From Melanocharis versteri (Eukaryota > Chordata > Aves > Passeriformes > Melanocharitidae), in assembly GCA_013397845.1 (NCBI GenBank), contig VZTG01003221.1, forward strand, positions 62,001 through 126,000: a stretch of 64,000 bases of DNA, in the 5' to 3' direction. Made by a program: the position numbers and the translations under genes. Below the pieces are notes generated by a model. That model saw only the letters and a program-made list of their open reading frames with translations, was not told where the DNA came from and searched no databases. This document shows positions 1-11,189 of this stretch, piece by piece. Position 1 is the first letter of the stretch; each line of letters begins with the position of its first letter.

Positions 1-1607
1 GCCAGCACCCTTTCATCGATTTAAAGACCCAAACAAAACCAGAGGAGACGTGAGGCACTGAAACACAGAGCTGTAATCAGAACTGGTTTGTCTTTTGAGT
101 GCTGCTTATTTGCTTGCAAAACCAGTGTGGTCCTCCAACTTGCTGAACTCTTTGTATTCATAGCCCTGCATCTTTTATCCACGGCCAAGCAGAAGAAGCT
201 GAAATGTGCCAGTAAAGACTGGAAAAGCAGAGCTCGAGGGAGGAGCAGTAGCTTGTGCTGGTCCAGGTCATACATGAATATTCCTCTCTGATTTTCAGGG
301 TTTGGAAGGGCCTTTCCTGCCTTGATGAGATGATAGTTGGTGGAAACATAGAATATATTCTACACTTTAAAAAGAGTCTGTAAAAACATACTCATTTATT
401 AGGAGAATATATCAAATTTTCTTGTTTATGTGTCAGGACTTTTTAAATTCCTTTTTTATATATCAGAAGCAGAAACTCAGATTTTCATAAGCCATTAAAC
501 ATCTGAAAGTGATATAACCCATGTGCCATTCTTCCTTTGAATTCTTCTTGCTTTCTGTCTACTTATCTATAAAATTTCTTTTAAAGTATCAAAACACTCC
601 ATTAAATTGACGGATAGGAAGCATCACACGTGGCAGATGTTTAAAGGAAATGCTGTTGGTGCATCTCACCAGAAGAAAACTTCTCTGAGAAGCCTTGGTT
701 TGGAGTGATGCTGGGGTTCAGGTGGGATGCTTGTCTTGGGCAGGGGGAGCTCAGCTGGGGCAGCAAGGGAAAGTGGGAGTTGGAAAGTTGATATGGCTGA
801 GTTTATAGGACTGAGTTGAAAAGTTTTGAGCTGACTCAGTTTAGTGGGAATTCACGCAGAGCACTGAAAGGTGGCAGCAGGAAGAATCAGCTGATGAGGA
901 GAATGCCTGGATGAACCTGACTGGATCTCTGCTGAGTTAGTCTGGATCTGCACCACAGATCGATTTGCTGTTACTCTGAAATGTGTGAGTTCTCCCCCGG
1001 TTTGTTGGGAAGTGTGTACTTCCTTCCAGAGTGTTTTGGAGACATTTGTGACGAATGACTGTGTTTCCTAAGCACACAGATCCTGGTCAGTTTATCTGAG
1101 CTGGAACTGGGAAAGTGCTTCCCACTGAGCACGCTGCAGTAAATATTATTAGACCTTGATTAAAAGATAATTTGAGTAATTTAGATTTTTACTGCGAATT
1201 CTGTGTGAGCCATTGTGTTGTAGTAGTAATGATTAGTAATTATTTTTATTCTATTTTCAAACTGATCAGCAGCTCCATGCTTCACGAACTGCGTGCTCCT
1301 GCCTCTCAGGCAGAACCTGCACGAGGCTGAGGGCAGGGAAAATCCAGGGAATGGCCCCAGCTGGAGGATCTGCCTGCACATGGAATATTGTAGGAGCTCC
1401 CTGACCCTGTGTGCACAGAGCTGCAGCTGCTGGCCCTGCCATGGGGAGCCTGGCACAAGGAGTTGGGAAACCTTCTCCCAGTTTAATGGATTCTCCACTC
1501 TAGTGTGTAATTTACTGACACGGTGAGGGTAGCACAGGTAAAACCCTTTTCATCCCTTGAAATACTCTTCCACGGCCATCTTCCTCCCCGTGGTGGTGGT
1601 TTGTGTG
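1..1607. other. Unique AT-rich non-coding sequence
   Basis: No gene, repeat family or RNA gene is recognised. Open frames here are short and overlap on both strands without splice context. The stretch reads as intron or intergenic DNA. Confidence 0.6.
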
Positions 1608-1850
1608 TCCACAGCATCATGGAAAGGTCTGTTCTGGAAGGGACCTCGAGGTCATCTCATGCAACCTCCTGCTGAAAAAGGTGGAGCAGGGGCTGCTTCC
1701 CTGCCAAGCTCTCCTGAGTATTTCCATTTTAAAAGTTCCCAGCGCTGCTCTGGGAGGCCTGTGATGTTTAATTGCTGCTGGAGTTCACCCTGAAGGAACT
1801 TTTGTCCCTTCCCCTGCCACCACCACCCTGGTGCTGGCAGTGCCTGGTTT
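1608..1850 (-). mobile_element. Diverged CR1 LINE 3' fragment
   Basis: The plus strand carries the reverse complement of a CR1 3' end: a degraded 'cacagcatcatgg' start, then 'ctggaagggacctcgagg', then 'tcatgcaacctcctgctg'. The order matches the 3' terminal region of avian CR1 elements inserted on the minus strand. The distal half is strongly diverged, so the right boundary is approximate. CR1 copies are usually 5'-truncated, as here. The family is recognised from remembered consensus features, not from a search. Confidence 0.65.
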
Positions 1851-1860
1851 CCCTGTAAGC

Positions 1861-2587
1861 AGCACTTAGGAATTCAGGTAATTCTGTCTCGATTGCCAGA
1901 TGTCAAAACATGTCAGGAGAGAGCTGCACGTTCTGGAATTGGTTAAATGTGCCTTCTGTGCTGTCACATCATTTTTAATAGTCATATGCAACTGCTGCAT
2001 CATAAAAACAACCCATCCAAAGCTCTGCTCAAAGCGAAGGAGAGATCAGCACAAAAGCACCTTCTTTTAAAAGGAAGAAAGCTATTGGAAGGTGACAGCT
2101 GGAATTCCACTGCTTAATCTGTGTAATTAAAACTTTTCTAAGGAGCAGGAAAAGCAGGTTGGACTTGAGGTAGTTTTAGGAGTTAATTAGCAAGGTCTTT
2201 TTGAATATTAAGAATGCCTTTGAAGGATAAAGTTTTAAAAAACTAGTTCAGGGCTTTCAAACAGCATAAATTAAGGCAGAAACTTTCTTTTTACACATCC
2301 TCAAGATGCAGACAGAGTGATCTTCCCTACCTGTGCCATCTCCTTCCATCAGAAATATAATCATCCATCCTCCTCAATGTCTGATCTTCATAAGGATTTA
2401 TTAGCTTGCTAACAGTGCAGTGGTAATTTGACTGGAAATAATATTTTACAGGAGTGTTTTTGCACATTCACTATTGCAAATACTAAAGTCAGTGGCTCTT
2501 AAGTCATAAACTGAGTTTCTTCCTGGGCTGGGTGCAGTGATATATCACCAATATTGAAAACAGCAACCTGCATATTTCAAGGTACAG
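1861..2587. other. Non-coding sequence between two CR1 fragments
   Basis: AT-rich sequence with nothing recognisable. It separates two CR1 fragments of the same orientation. Confidence 0.5.
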
Positions 2588-2950
2588 CCACAGAATTATA
2601 GAGTGCTTTGGGCTGTAAGGGAGCTTAAAAATCATCTAAACCCTTCCAACCCTCCTGCCCCAGCTTCCATCAGCCCAGTTTGCTCAAAGCCTTTTTTATC
2701 CTTGAACACTCCCAGGGAGGGAGGGAGGCATCTGCATCTCTTAGAGCAGCCAAAGCCAGTGTCTCACCACCCTCACGGTGAGGGATTTCCTCCTAAAATC
2801 CAACCTGTCCCTGCCCTCTGCCAGCTTGAAGCCACTCCCCAGGTGCTGTCACTCCATGTCCTGGGCACAAGTCCCCCTCCAGCTCCATCAGAGCCCCTTT
2901 AGGCCCTGGAAGGGGCTCTGAGATCTCCCCAGAGCATTCTCTTCCAAAAG
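2588..2950 (-). mobile_element. CR1 LINE 3' fragment, 5'-truncated
   Basis: Read on the plus strand, the block begins with a degraded CR1 tail ('cacagaattatagag'). It continues through the usual CR1 landmarks in order: 'gctcaaagcc', 'cttgaacactcccaggga', 'gtctcaccaccctcacgg', 'gggatttcctcctaaaatcc', and a final 'gagatctccccagagcattc' before similarity ends near 2945. About 360 bp remain, all from the 3' end. An open frame of 99 codons inside it (2603-2902) belongs to the element and is not a host gene. Confidence 0.85.
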
Positions 2951-5374
2951 TTCTGCCTTTTTACAAGGGAACGCAGCTGGAAATATGGCCTCGCTTGTTC
3001 TCACACAGCTCTGGTGGCTTTTTGTAAGTATTTGCCAAGAAATAAAACTTAAGTACACTGAAAATTTGGAGCCGTATCTCATATGGAGAGTATGGGCATG
3101 TTCTGTTCATACTTTATCTGGGTTTATGCTTTGTTTTGTCAATGCACTCACTTTCACAAGAAAAAAAGAAAGCTCTGTGTTTCTTTTACAGAGCTATGTG
3201 GGCAAAATTTAGAAGATGTACTTTACTTTTACTCACTTTTTATTAGTTTTGACATACTCAGCTCTTACAGAATTCCTCACCTGTGAGCTGTTTTAAACAG
3301 CTGTTACAACAGCAGAGTGCATCTTGATATAAAACTAAATTAATTCATGTGGTTTATTCCCTGTGAGTTTAGAAAGCAAATCAACCTAAGAATTATCTAT
3401 CAACAATAAATCTGTCAAAGCAAGAGACACTGAGTGAATGGCAGCAAGGTTCTTGTGGTGTCTTTAGACATGGTTTAAAGAGGAGTGCACTGTTCCTTGG
3501 GTGTGAACTGCAGAGGAACTGCAGAATTTTATAGGACTCAGTCATTCACAACGAATTATTTTAGTAGATTTTAGTAGAACATCCAATCTGTTGAGCATTT
3601 AGCTTCTCAAACGTCCAGTTTCAAAAAAAATTCAACTGACTTCTAAACCACCTGATGAAGAGTCAAAAAATCCAGCTCTGCAAAGGAAGATGAAGGTATG
3701 ATTAGTATTTGAAGCTTTACCTCTGCCCAGTGGTGAATTATTTAAAAGTGTTGGACTGATTGCTTCATGAACCAGTACTTACCTTACTCCTTAAAAATGC
3801 ATTGTTCTAGAAACTGTGGAAACTTATAAACAGAACTGTCCAAAGGTAAAATGCTCTGCTTTTAAGATGATGGAGCCATTAGGTTTCAAGTTAAAAGAAA
3901 CAAACGACAAAAAAACAAATAACAAGAAAACCCGAACCTGAAATTCATTATAAAACAATGTAAAAATGCCATCATTTAATGGCAATATTAAAGATTACAG
4001 CAGAGTAATTCTCCCAGATCTGTGGGGGATGGTGCTGGTGAAAAGGCACATTGCAGTTGTGGTCTCAGCTGTGCTCAAACACCAAGGGTGAGGATTTGTT
4101 AACCCTGAGAGCTGCAGCTCCAGCCCAGCTTGGCCCTGCAGCTGTGCAGATTATTTATCAATTAAAAGGAGGTTTGGCATACAGTGAGAGCCTTCATGGT
4201 TTGTAACTGAAGTACATTGAAGAAATAGTGTCAAACATGAAATAATTTATTCATTTGTTCAGAGTGTTGGGAGGTTTATGGTAATGCAGAAAGAAACAGA
4301 ACCTCGTGGTGGAGCATGCATCAGATCTCTTCTCTGTTATACTTCAGTTTCGTTCTTTGGGATTTTTGGACACCTTTTCTTTGGGAATGTCTGCCCCAGA
4401 ATCACAGAGAGTGACTCTGATCCTTGTGGTGTTTGTCAGTGTGCCTTTGCCCCGATTCCAGGAGTTTTCAGCAGGAATGATGAGGAAATGCTGCGTGGCA
4501 TGTTACACACAGGAGCACCTCAGCCAGCCCTGGAATGGAGCAGACAAATCTCAGAGTAAAATGCTCCACAAGCAGGGCTGATGTATTTAAGAACATATTT
4601 TAGACAACCTGTCTGTGGTGCAAATTACAGATGTGAGAGGTAAAACACTTGTAAGGGAAGTGTCAAAACATTTCATCACTCAAAACGCACCATGTCTTTT
4701 TTATCAGTCACTTCTTGGTGCTGTATAAGGGGAATGTTCAGACCTTAAATGTCATTTTTGCTGTGCAGAAAATGAGACCAAAAGCTCTGTGTATGTATAG
4801 ATCCTATCCATATGTGGATCTGTGTTGGATTCTATATAGACAAATACATACATGGGTAAAAAATTGTGTGCTGGCACCGATATTTCATGAAGCTATAGAA
4901 TTTTATACTGACTCAAAGCAGACAGTTCAAAACTGCCTCTGCATGCAGAAATAACCCAAAATCTCCCATCATTTCTGTGAGAAAGCTCAGATGCAGTTTT
5001 AGAGTGTAAACTTATTTTAGCTGACTTGTAAATTTTCCTTTTAAGATAATCCATACTGCCTGTAGTTTTGGTGTCACCTCACCATTTATCTCTCATCAGA
5101 GCATTCCAAATTTCAATTTCTCTTCAGCTCTTTTATTGACAAGGTAAAGGATATGAGAGTTCACAAAATGCAGCCAGTATTTGTCTGTGGAATGGAGTTT
5201 CTCCTTCCTCAGAAGATGCAAATATCTAAATGTTTTCACTTTTTTAATATCCTCTGATACTTTGTTGTCAAAATTTTTTTGCTGAATAGTATGCATATTA
5301 AATACTAAGAAACAGTAAATTAATTAAAAACAATCAAATTAGTCAACTCAAAACTAATGATAATTTCTGGTGCA
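2951..5374. other. Unique non-coding sequence
   Basis: AT-rich sequence without a recognised gene or repeat. A strong minus-strand donor consensus (complement of positions about 3777-3785) lies next to sequence with stops in all three frames. It could only belong to a non-coding exon. Confidence 0.5.
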
Positions 5375-5375
5375 G

Positions 5376-5469
5376 ATGAATAGAAAATTACTTTTGTTTT
5401 GTGTGTTTGTTTCTGGTGCTAACGTGGCTCAAAGAAACTTTTCTTGTCATAACCCAGTTTCTTCCAAGG
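5376..5469 (+). CDS. Weak candidate first coding exon with signal-peptide-like start
   Basis: An ATG at 5376 opens a frame beginning MNRKLLLFCVFVSG. This is a short basic start followed by a hydrophobic core, as in a signal peptide, and then a possible N-glycosylation site (NFS). The frame runs into a good donor, GTAAGT, at 5470, so the exon would end at 5469 after about 31 codons. No CpG island, promoter or downstream partner exon was found. The frame reads through into the 15-bp repeat, so chance is a serious alternative. No family is recognised. Confidence 0.12.
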
Positions 5470-5536
5470 GTAAGTTTTTCTCAGGTGCAGATAAGGATTT
5501 TTGCAATTCCAGACACCTTTTCATGTCCAGTATAAC

Positions 5537-5604
5537 TCTGCTACTTTTACTTCTGCTACTTTTAATTCTGCTAATTCTAATTCTGCTGCTTTTAATTCTG
5601 CTGC
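5537..5604 (+). repeat. 15-bp minisatellite, about 4.5 copies
   Basis: Units start at 5537, 5552, 5567, 5582 and 5597, each close to TCTGCTACTTTTAAT. Because 15 is a multiple of three, both strands stay open across it, which explains the leucine/isoleucine-rich and Ser-Arg-Ile-Lys-type translations on the two strands. Confidence 0.9.
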
Positions 5605-8600
5605 CTGAATTCCTGCACGAGTACCAAGGCTGGCAGGAGAGCACTGTTGGCCATTTGAGTTCTTAGTCTTCACAGATATTTTTATTTACTGTTAATTATC
5701 TGCTGTTTAGAGTCACATATTTGTATCTGAAAAACATATTTTTATCCACTAAAGCCTGGAGCTGCTTTGTTGACAATAATTAATAATAGTTGCTCGCGTG
5801 TCTGACCATAAATTATCAATATCTCCCACAAACGTAATTAAAACAGCGATTTTTTTAAATAACAAAGGATAATTTTAAGTGATTTCCCTCTTCTGATAGC
5901 CTTCATTTGTGATTCTACATCTTTCTCCAAAGTTTAGAAATAGCCAAAATAACATTTGAGTGCCTTCCTGTGTTTTGCTCTGACAGAGTGGGTGCAGTGA
6001 GATTGGATAGTGAGTTTTAGAACTGCAGTTCCATTGGACTGTAAATCTGTAAAAAAAAAATACCTCAGATAATATTTTCAGTAGTAAAGCAGAGTTCATG
6101 ATAGCGACCAAAGAAATCTACTTGTGTCTTAGAGATTTTGTTGTTTTGTTGTTTCTGTTGTTATCTGGAGCTCCATTTTCGGCTCTGCAGGGTGTGATGA
6201 TAAAGTGGGGTCCAGTTTCCCAGCTGGTTGCATAATTCATACTCTAAATATAGAGCAAATTAGTGCAGATTTTAGACACTCTTGAGAAAGTTCTGTTTGG
6301 CAGTGATTTCCACGCAGGTAAAGCTATAGAGGTCCTGTGATGTGTGTCATTTTATTCTTACAGAACTTTCTAAACATATTTTCTAAAGGGCAACGTGTTT
6401 TTTAGGGCAGTGTTGATTTTTCAAACATAACCTCCAACTTAGTTAATTGAAATACATTAGTTGGGTTTTTTTTCCCGTGAATTCAAATATAGTCTGATAC
6501 ACGAGAGAGCTATTTTAAAGGAAGGTATGCTTGTGACCGTGATGAAATTAAAATTGCACGATATTTGTGTATTTGGGATGTGTATATTTGGCCAATGTTT
6601 GGGATCTGTGATGTTCTCGCTGAGCGCTGTCAGGTGAAATCCATCAGGAAAGAACCCTTTACACACAGACACCTCACTTTTTCCACAGAGACAGCGCTGG
6701 GAGGGTGAGATTGGGAGTTTAAAATTATCTGTGCCATAGAGAATTAAAATTACTAGGAAAATCCGTATTTTAGGTCAGAGTAAGACATCCCGCGTGACCA
6801 AAATAGACAATTTAACTCCAGGTGCAATGGTAGCAATTTAAAATCGGCCACGTGCCCCAGCAAGGGAAATTTCTGATGTGGTTCATGCGTGACAGTTCCT
6901 TTTTCACTCAGCTATACTCAAACCACTTAAATTATTCTAAAGATCTCCAGACAAAAATGTTCAGAAAGCTGTAATTGCATCAACCGTGTCCCCACTGCTG
7001 ACCTTCCAATCTGCTGGAGCTACGCAGGGAAAAGATTCAGAGCTGGGGGACTGCTGCAGAAATCCTGAGGTCAAAGCAAGACTTTTGTTTTCCAGGAACG
7101 TGGGCAAGGAGTTCATTTAAATTAAGTGCCCTTTATGAAAACAGAATAAGGTCACAGGTTCTGCTGCTGCTCCGTAGCTGCAGGTGGATTGCAGACAGGC
7201 ACTGCAAAAAGAACTTTATTCTCTTTCCGAGTGAGGCGTTTTGGTTCAACACGTGCCCTCTCTTTTCCTTTGGAAGAGAAGTGCAGAATTGATGTAAAAT
7301 GGAGATAAAGCCTTGGCTTTGCTGTGTCCTGTCAGTTGGGAAATCCATTCTGGGCCTCGGAAGGGCTGGGGACTAATGGCACAGTCATGAATAAAACCAC
7401 TTTGTCCTTCTGGTGAATTAAGGATAAAGAGCTGCCTGTCAGAAGTTTTGTGGACTTGCCTCCGTTGTTCAGTTCTCTAAATTCCAAGGAGATGATTGCA
7501 GGTGTAATGCCTCAGCATCAGGACTGGCTTACACATTGGTATGCGTTTAATGTTTCCAACATAATTCAAATAGTCACATTAATTTGCATTTTATTATTTT
7601 ATTTACTCTTATATCATGTTTCAGAAAAAATTATTCCTTTATTGGATCATCATCATCTTTTGAAATTCTTCTGCTGTAATTAACCACGCAAAGTAATGAA
7701 TTCTAAATTACATTTTCAATTACTCGTGACTAAAATTATCTTGAATTTTTTTAAAAAATGGGTTTTTCCTCTGGAAAGATTCATTGCTTTATCAGTGTTG
7801 TTGTGGTAGAGCTCTAGATTAGGGTAACTTGATTTTTAAATGTCATATATAATTTACTGTTAGAAACATAAAGGGTATGTTTGTATTCTGAAGGAGGAAA
7901 AAGTCACTTCAGCATCATTTAATAGCGATGTGAATTTAAAATCAGCTTTTTACCAGTTGGATAAAGTCTGGCAGAACAAAGGAAGTTTTTATGTGCAGAG
8001 GAAGTTTTTATGGACCCACTTTGGCATGAATGGATCTGGAATGTGTCTGTGCACACAGTGCTGGAAACAGAGGAATTTGCAGCGTGGTCACAGATCCTCA
8101 GGAGTTAAAAGATTCCGTAATTTAGTGTTTTCCATAAAATGTTGATGGCTTTAGAGACGTGAGGTTGGTGTGCTGGTCACAGATACCTCAGGCATTGAAA
8201 TGGTGTGAGTTCCCACAGAGCAGCACCTCAGCACAGCTGAGGGGAGCAGGAGCAGAGGGAAGCTGTGGACAGGAATTCAAATTTAACGGAGAAATTGTAG
8301 GGAACGTGTTTGAAGACCGTGCTGTAGTCTTGGAATGAGTTAGAGTTATTCAAACTTTTCCTTAGTGGCCTTCAAAACCAAGAATGTTGTCTGCTCTGCT
8401 GAGATGGGAAAAGGCTTCTAGTGAAAAGAAATTCCATTTTTTTTCTCATCATGTGCAGAAATGTGTTTTGTAAACAACGATCTCAGCCTTTGCTCTTGGA
8501 GCAGGTGTATTTCCTACAAAGTTGAAGTAGGAGAGTCATCATTTGAATTAAAATATTCAAGATATTAGGAGTTTTTGGACCAGCGTAATATAAAAGTTGT

Positions 8601-8820
8601 AGGGAACATGAATGTAAAGGGAAATCTGGGGTGTGTGCTTCATTTAAATCCACAGCAGCGGAATTGTTGGCATCGTTTATCACTCTCACTCCTGTTTGCT
8701 GCGCGGGAGGCAGCGATGGCATCGATTCCACAAATGCCAGCATCTGGAACTCTCACAGCTTTGGCATTTCAGCTGCAGACAGCAGCTCCTGCTGCGGAGG
8801 GGGGCAGGCACGCAGGGGAG
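5605..8820. other. Unique non-coding sequence
   Basis: AT-rich DNA with only short scattered open frames. No repeat family, RNA gene or convincing exon is seen. Confidence 0.55.
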
Positions 8821-9582
8821 AGGGGCTCTGAGGGGGCTGTGTCCCCCCAAAAGTGACACTGAGGGGGCTGTGTCCCCCCAAAGGTGACACTGAGGGGGCT
8901 CTGAGGGGGCTCTGTCCCCCCAAAAGTGACACTGAGGGGGCTCTGAGGGGGCTGTGTCCCCTCAAAGGTGACAATCAGGGGTCTGTGTCCCCCCAAAGGT
9001 GACAGTGAGGGGGCTGTGTCCCCCCAAAGGTGACACTGAGGGGGCTCTGAGGGGGCTCTGTCCCCCCAAAAGTGACACTGAGGGAGCTGTGTCCCCCCAA
9101 AGGTGACAGTGAGGGGGCTGTGTCCCCCCTAAGGTGACAATAAAGGAGCTGCGTCCCCCCAAAAGTGACAATAAAGGAGCTGTGTCCCCTCTAAGGTGAC
9201 AGTGAGGGGTCTGTGTCCCCTCAGAGGTGACAATAAAGGAGCTGCGTCCCCCCAAAGGTGACAGTCAGGGAGCTGTGTCCCCCAGAGGTGACAATGAGGG
9301 GGCTGTGTCTCCCCAGAGGTGACAGTGAGGGGGCTGTGTCCCCCCAAAGATGACATTGAGGGAGCTGTGTCCCCTCAGAGGTGACAATCAGGGGTCTGTG
9401 TCCCCTCAGAGGTGACAATACAGGAGCTGTGTCCCCCCAAAGGTGACAATCAGGGGTCTGTGTCCCCCNGTGACAATGAGGGGTCTGTGTCCCCCCAGAG
9501 GTGACAATCAGGGGTCTGTGTCCCCCCAAAGGTGACAATCAGGGGTCTGTGTCCCCCGGAGGTGGCAGTGAAGGGTCTGTGT
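8821..9582 (+). repeat. 31-bp G/C-run minisatellite, about 23 copies
   Basis: The unit is close to GTGACACTGAGGGGGCTGTG followed by TCCCCCCAAAG. GTGACA recurs at 8853, 8884, 8926, 8968, 8999, 9030, 9072, 9103, 9134, 9165, 9196, 9227 and onward. The step is 31 bp, with 42-bp variants made by an extra 11 bp (CTCTGAGGGGG). Each unit has a G5-6 run and a C5-6 run separated by about 6 bases, so every unit can fold into a GC hairpin. A single N lies inside the array at 9469, so copy number is uncertain. Minus-strand open frames rich in GGHSPLTVT-like repeats are by-products of the array. Confidence 0.95.
9469..9469. other. Single-N assembly join inside the 31-bp array
   Basis: The 26 bases on each side of the N are nearly the same array segment. 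The true number of units at this point is unresolved. Confidence 0.8.
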
Positions 9583-11129
9583 AGCAATTTTGAGTTCAAG
9601 CACGTGAAGATTTACGTGGTGAAACAGGAAACGTTGATACCTTTGTGTGTCAAAGAATGCTAAAGCATCTTTCAGCTGTGTTTAGTCCAAACTCAGGGGC
9701 TTCATGAACAATTTCTGCATAACAGCTTAGATTTAATGCATGAAGTTTTCCATATATGACCTCTCTATGCTTTTGCATTAAAANTTTGCCTGCGTTGCCT
9801 CTTCTCATCTTTGTATTTTTACCTGCCTTTCCTCGCTCACACTGATGGTGTAAGAATCTGTACGAAAAATGTGAAAATGATCTTAAATCTAACAGCTGAT
9901 GTTGTTTTCCTGGGAGCTCAGGTCCCCATTCAGCAGCACTGCTGAAATCAAGTTCTGTGTCTGCAGAGGGTCACAAATTTGGTCGCTTTTATGGGCCTGA
10001 TTCACTGCGTGGTGGAGCTTCCCTGGGCTTTTATATTCCTCACTCAACTCCCCACACATTTCCTGGTAATTTCTATTTCATCTTCTCCATCTCAGCTCTG
10101 TGGTTAACAGAATATGGCTTTCAGTTCAGGTGTCCTAGACCAAAGTTTTCCAGATCAAATAATTACCTTGCATTTTGTAGATTTGTGAAAAATGAAATCC
10201 TTTAGAGACTGAGGAATTCATAGAGAAAATGATCAAGGACTTTGCTGCTGAAATGACAGAGGAAATCCATGGCTAAATACAGATATGGAAAGTGGTTATT
10301 TTTGCTGGCATCTGTCGTATGACCAAGCATTGAAACTTATTTTTGTATTATTTTGGAACAAATTTGCTTTCCTTTCAAAAGCTCACCTTCCTGACTAAAA
10401 CACATCTAATGGAATTTGTGTCCTTAATCAGAGCTGGCATTGCAGAACAGTGATAGTGATCTTCACAGAAATCCACATGAATCTGTGGTTTTTGTAGTAA
10501 TTACTGAAGAGGTACTTGATTAGTATGCAAATATGTTCAGATTATCATTCTAAAACATTTTCTGTTGGGGGTTTTTTGATTGACATTTTGTTCTATAAGC
10601 TTTCACAAGAATTTATTACCCAAATCTTGACTTGTTTCAATCTGCTGCTTAATGCTCAGTGACAGAACATAACTCAGATTTGTGTGGGGTTGGGAGGAGG
10701 AAGTTTCGTGGGGAACTCCAAAAATGAGATCGAGTACATGCAACTCTGAAAATCCATATTTACTGAAGAGCCTACCAAAACCACCTACATTAAAGAAAAA
10801 TACCAGTTGGGGTTTTAAAACAGCTTTTATGTTGCTTTTATTGTCAGCCCTAAGTGGAGAAAAAAGGCACTGGCACATTGAACAAGGAATTATTTTGGCC
10901 ATTCTGGTTCGGGGCAGCTCCTGGGTGACTGTGTGAGGTTTATCAGTGCTGGGGCTGCTTTTAAAGTTCCTCCTTCCACTCTCTTTAATAGCGAGATGGT
11001 TCCTGCAAAAACTTTTCCAAATTACAAAGCAGAATGGGAGGAATGAGTAGGGGAGGGGTTTAAAGGCAAAAGTGAGTTAATTACCTCCTGCAAATCCCAA
11101 GTTCCTCATTTGCCACTGAAGATATTCAG
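9583..11129. other. Unique non-coding sequence with one isolated N
   Basis: A single N is at 9784; unlike most other Ns in this window it is not flanked by an obvious direct duplication. Nothing else is recognised. Confidence 0.5.
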
Positions 11130-11189
11130 CACTTTTCACGGCACCTTTTAAGTTTTATGTTGAAAATAGCAAAGAAATGGATTTTTGAG
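11130..11189 (+). CDS. Weak candidate 60-nt internal exon
   Basis: An AG ends at 11129 ('gatattcag') and a good donor, GTAAGA, begins at 11190. The 60 bases between are open in frame 0 for 20 codons and start and end on codon boundaries (HFSRHLLSF...KKWIFE). The polypyrimidine tract is poor and the frame is short, so a chance pairing is likely. No protein family is recognised. Confidence 0.1.

Noticed and set aside
8753..9538. Minus-strand repeat-protein frames of 73-105 codons
   Set aside because: They are translations of the 31-bp minisatellite; the 31-bp period cycles through all three frames.
8821..9582. CRISPR-like array
   Set aside because: Units are contiguous tandem repeats without unique spacers, and the sequence is clearly vertebrate.
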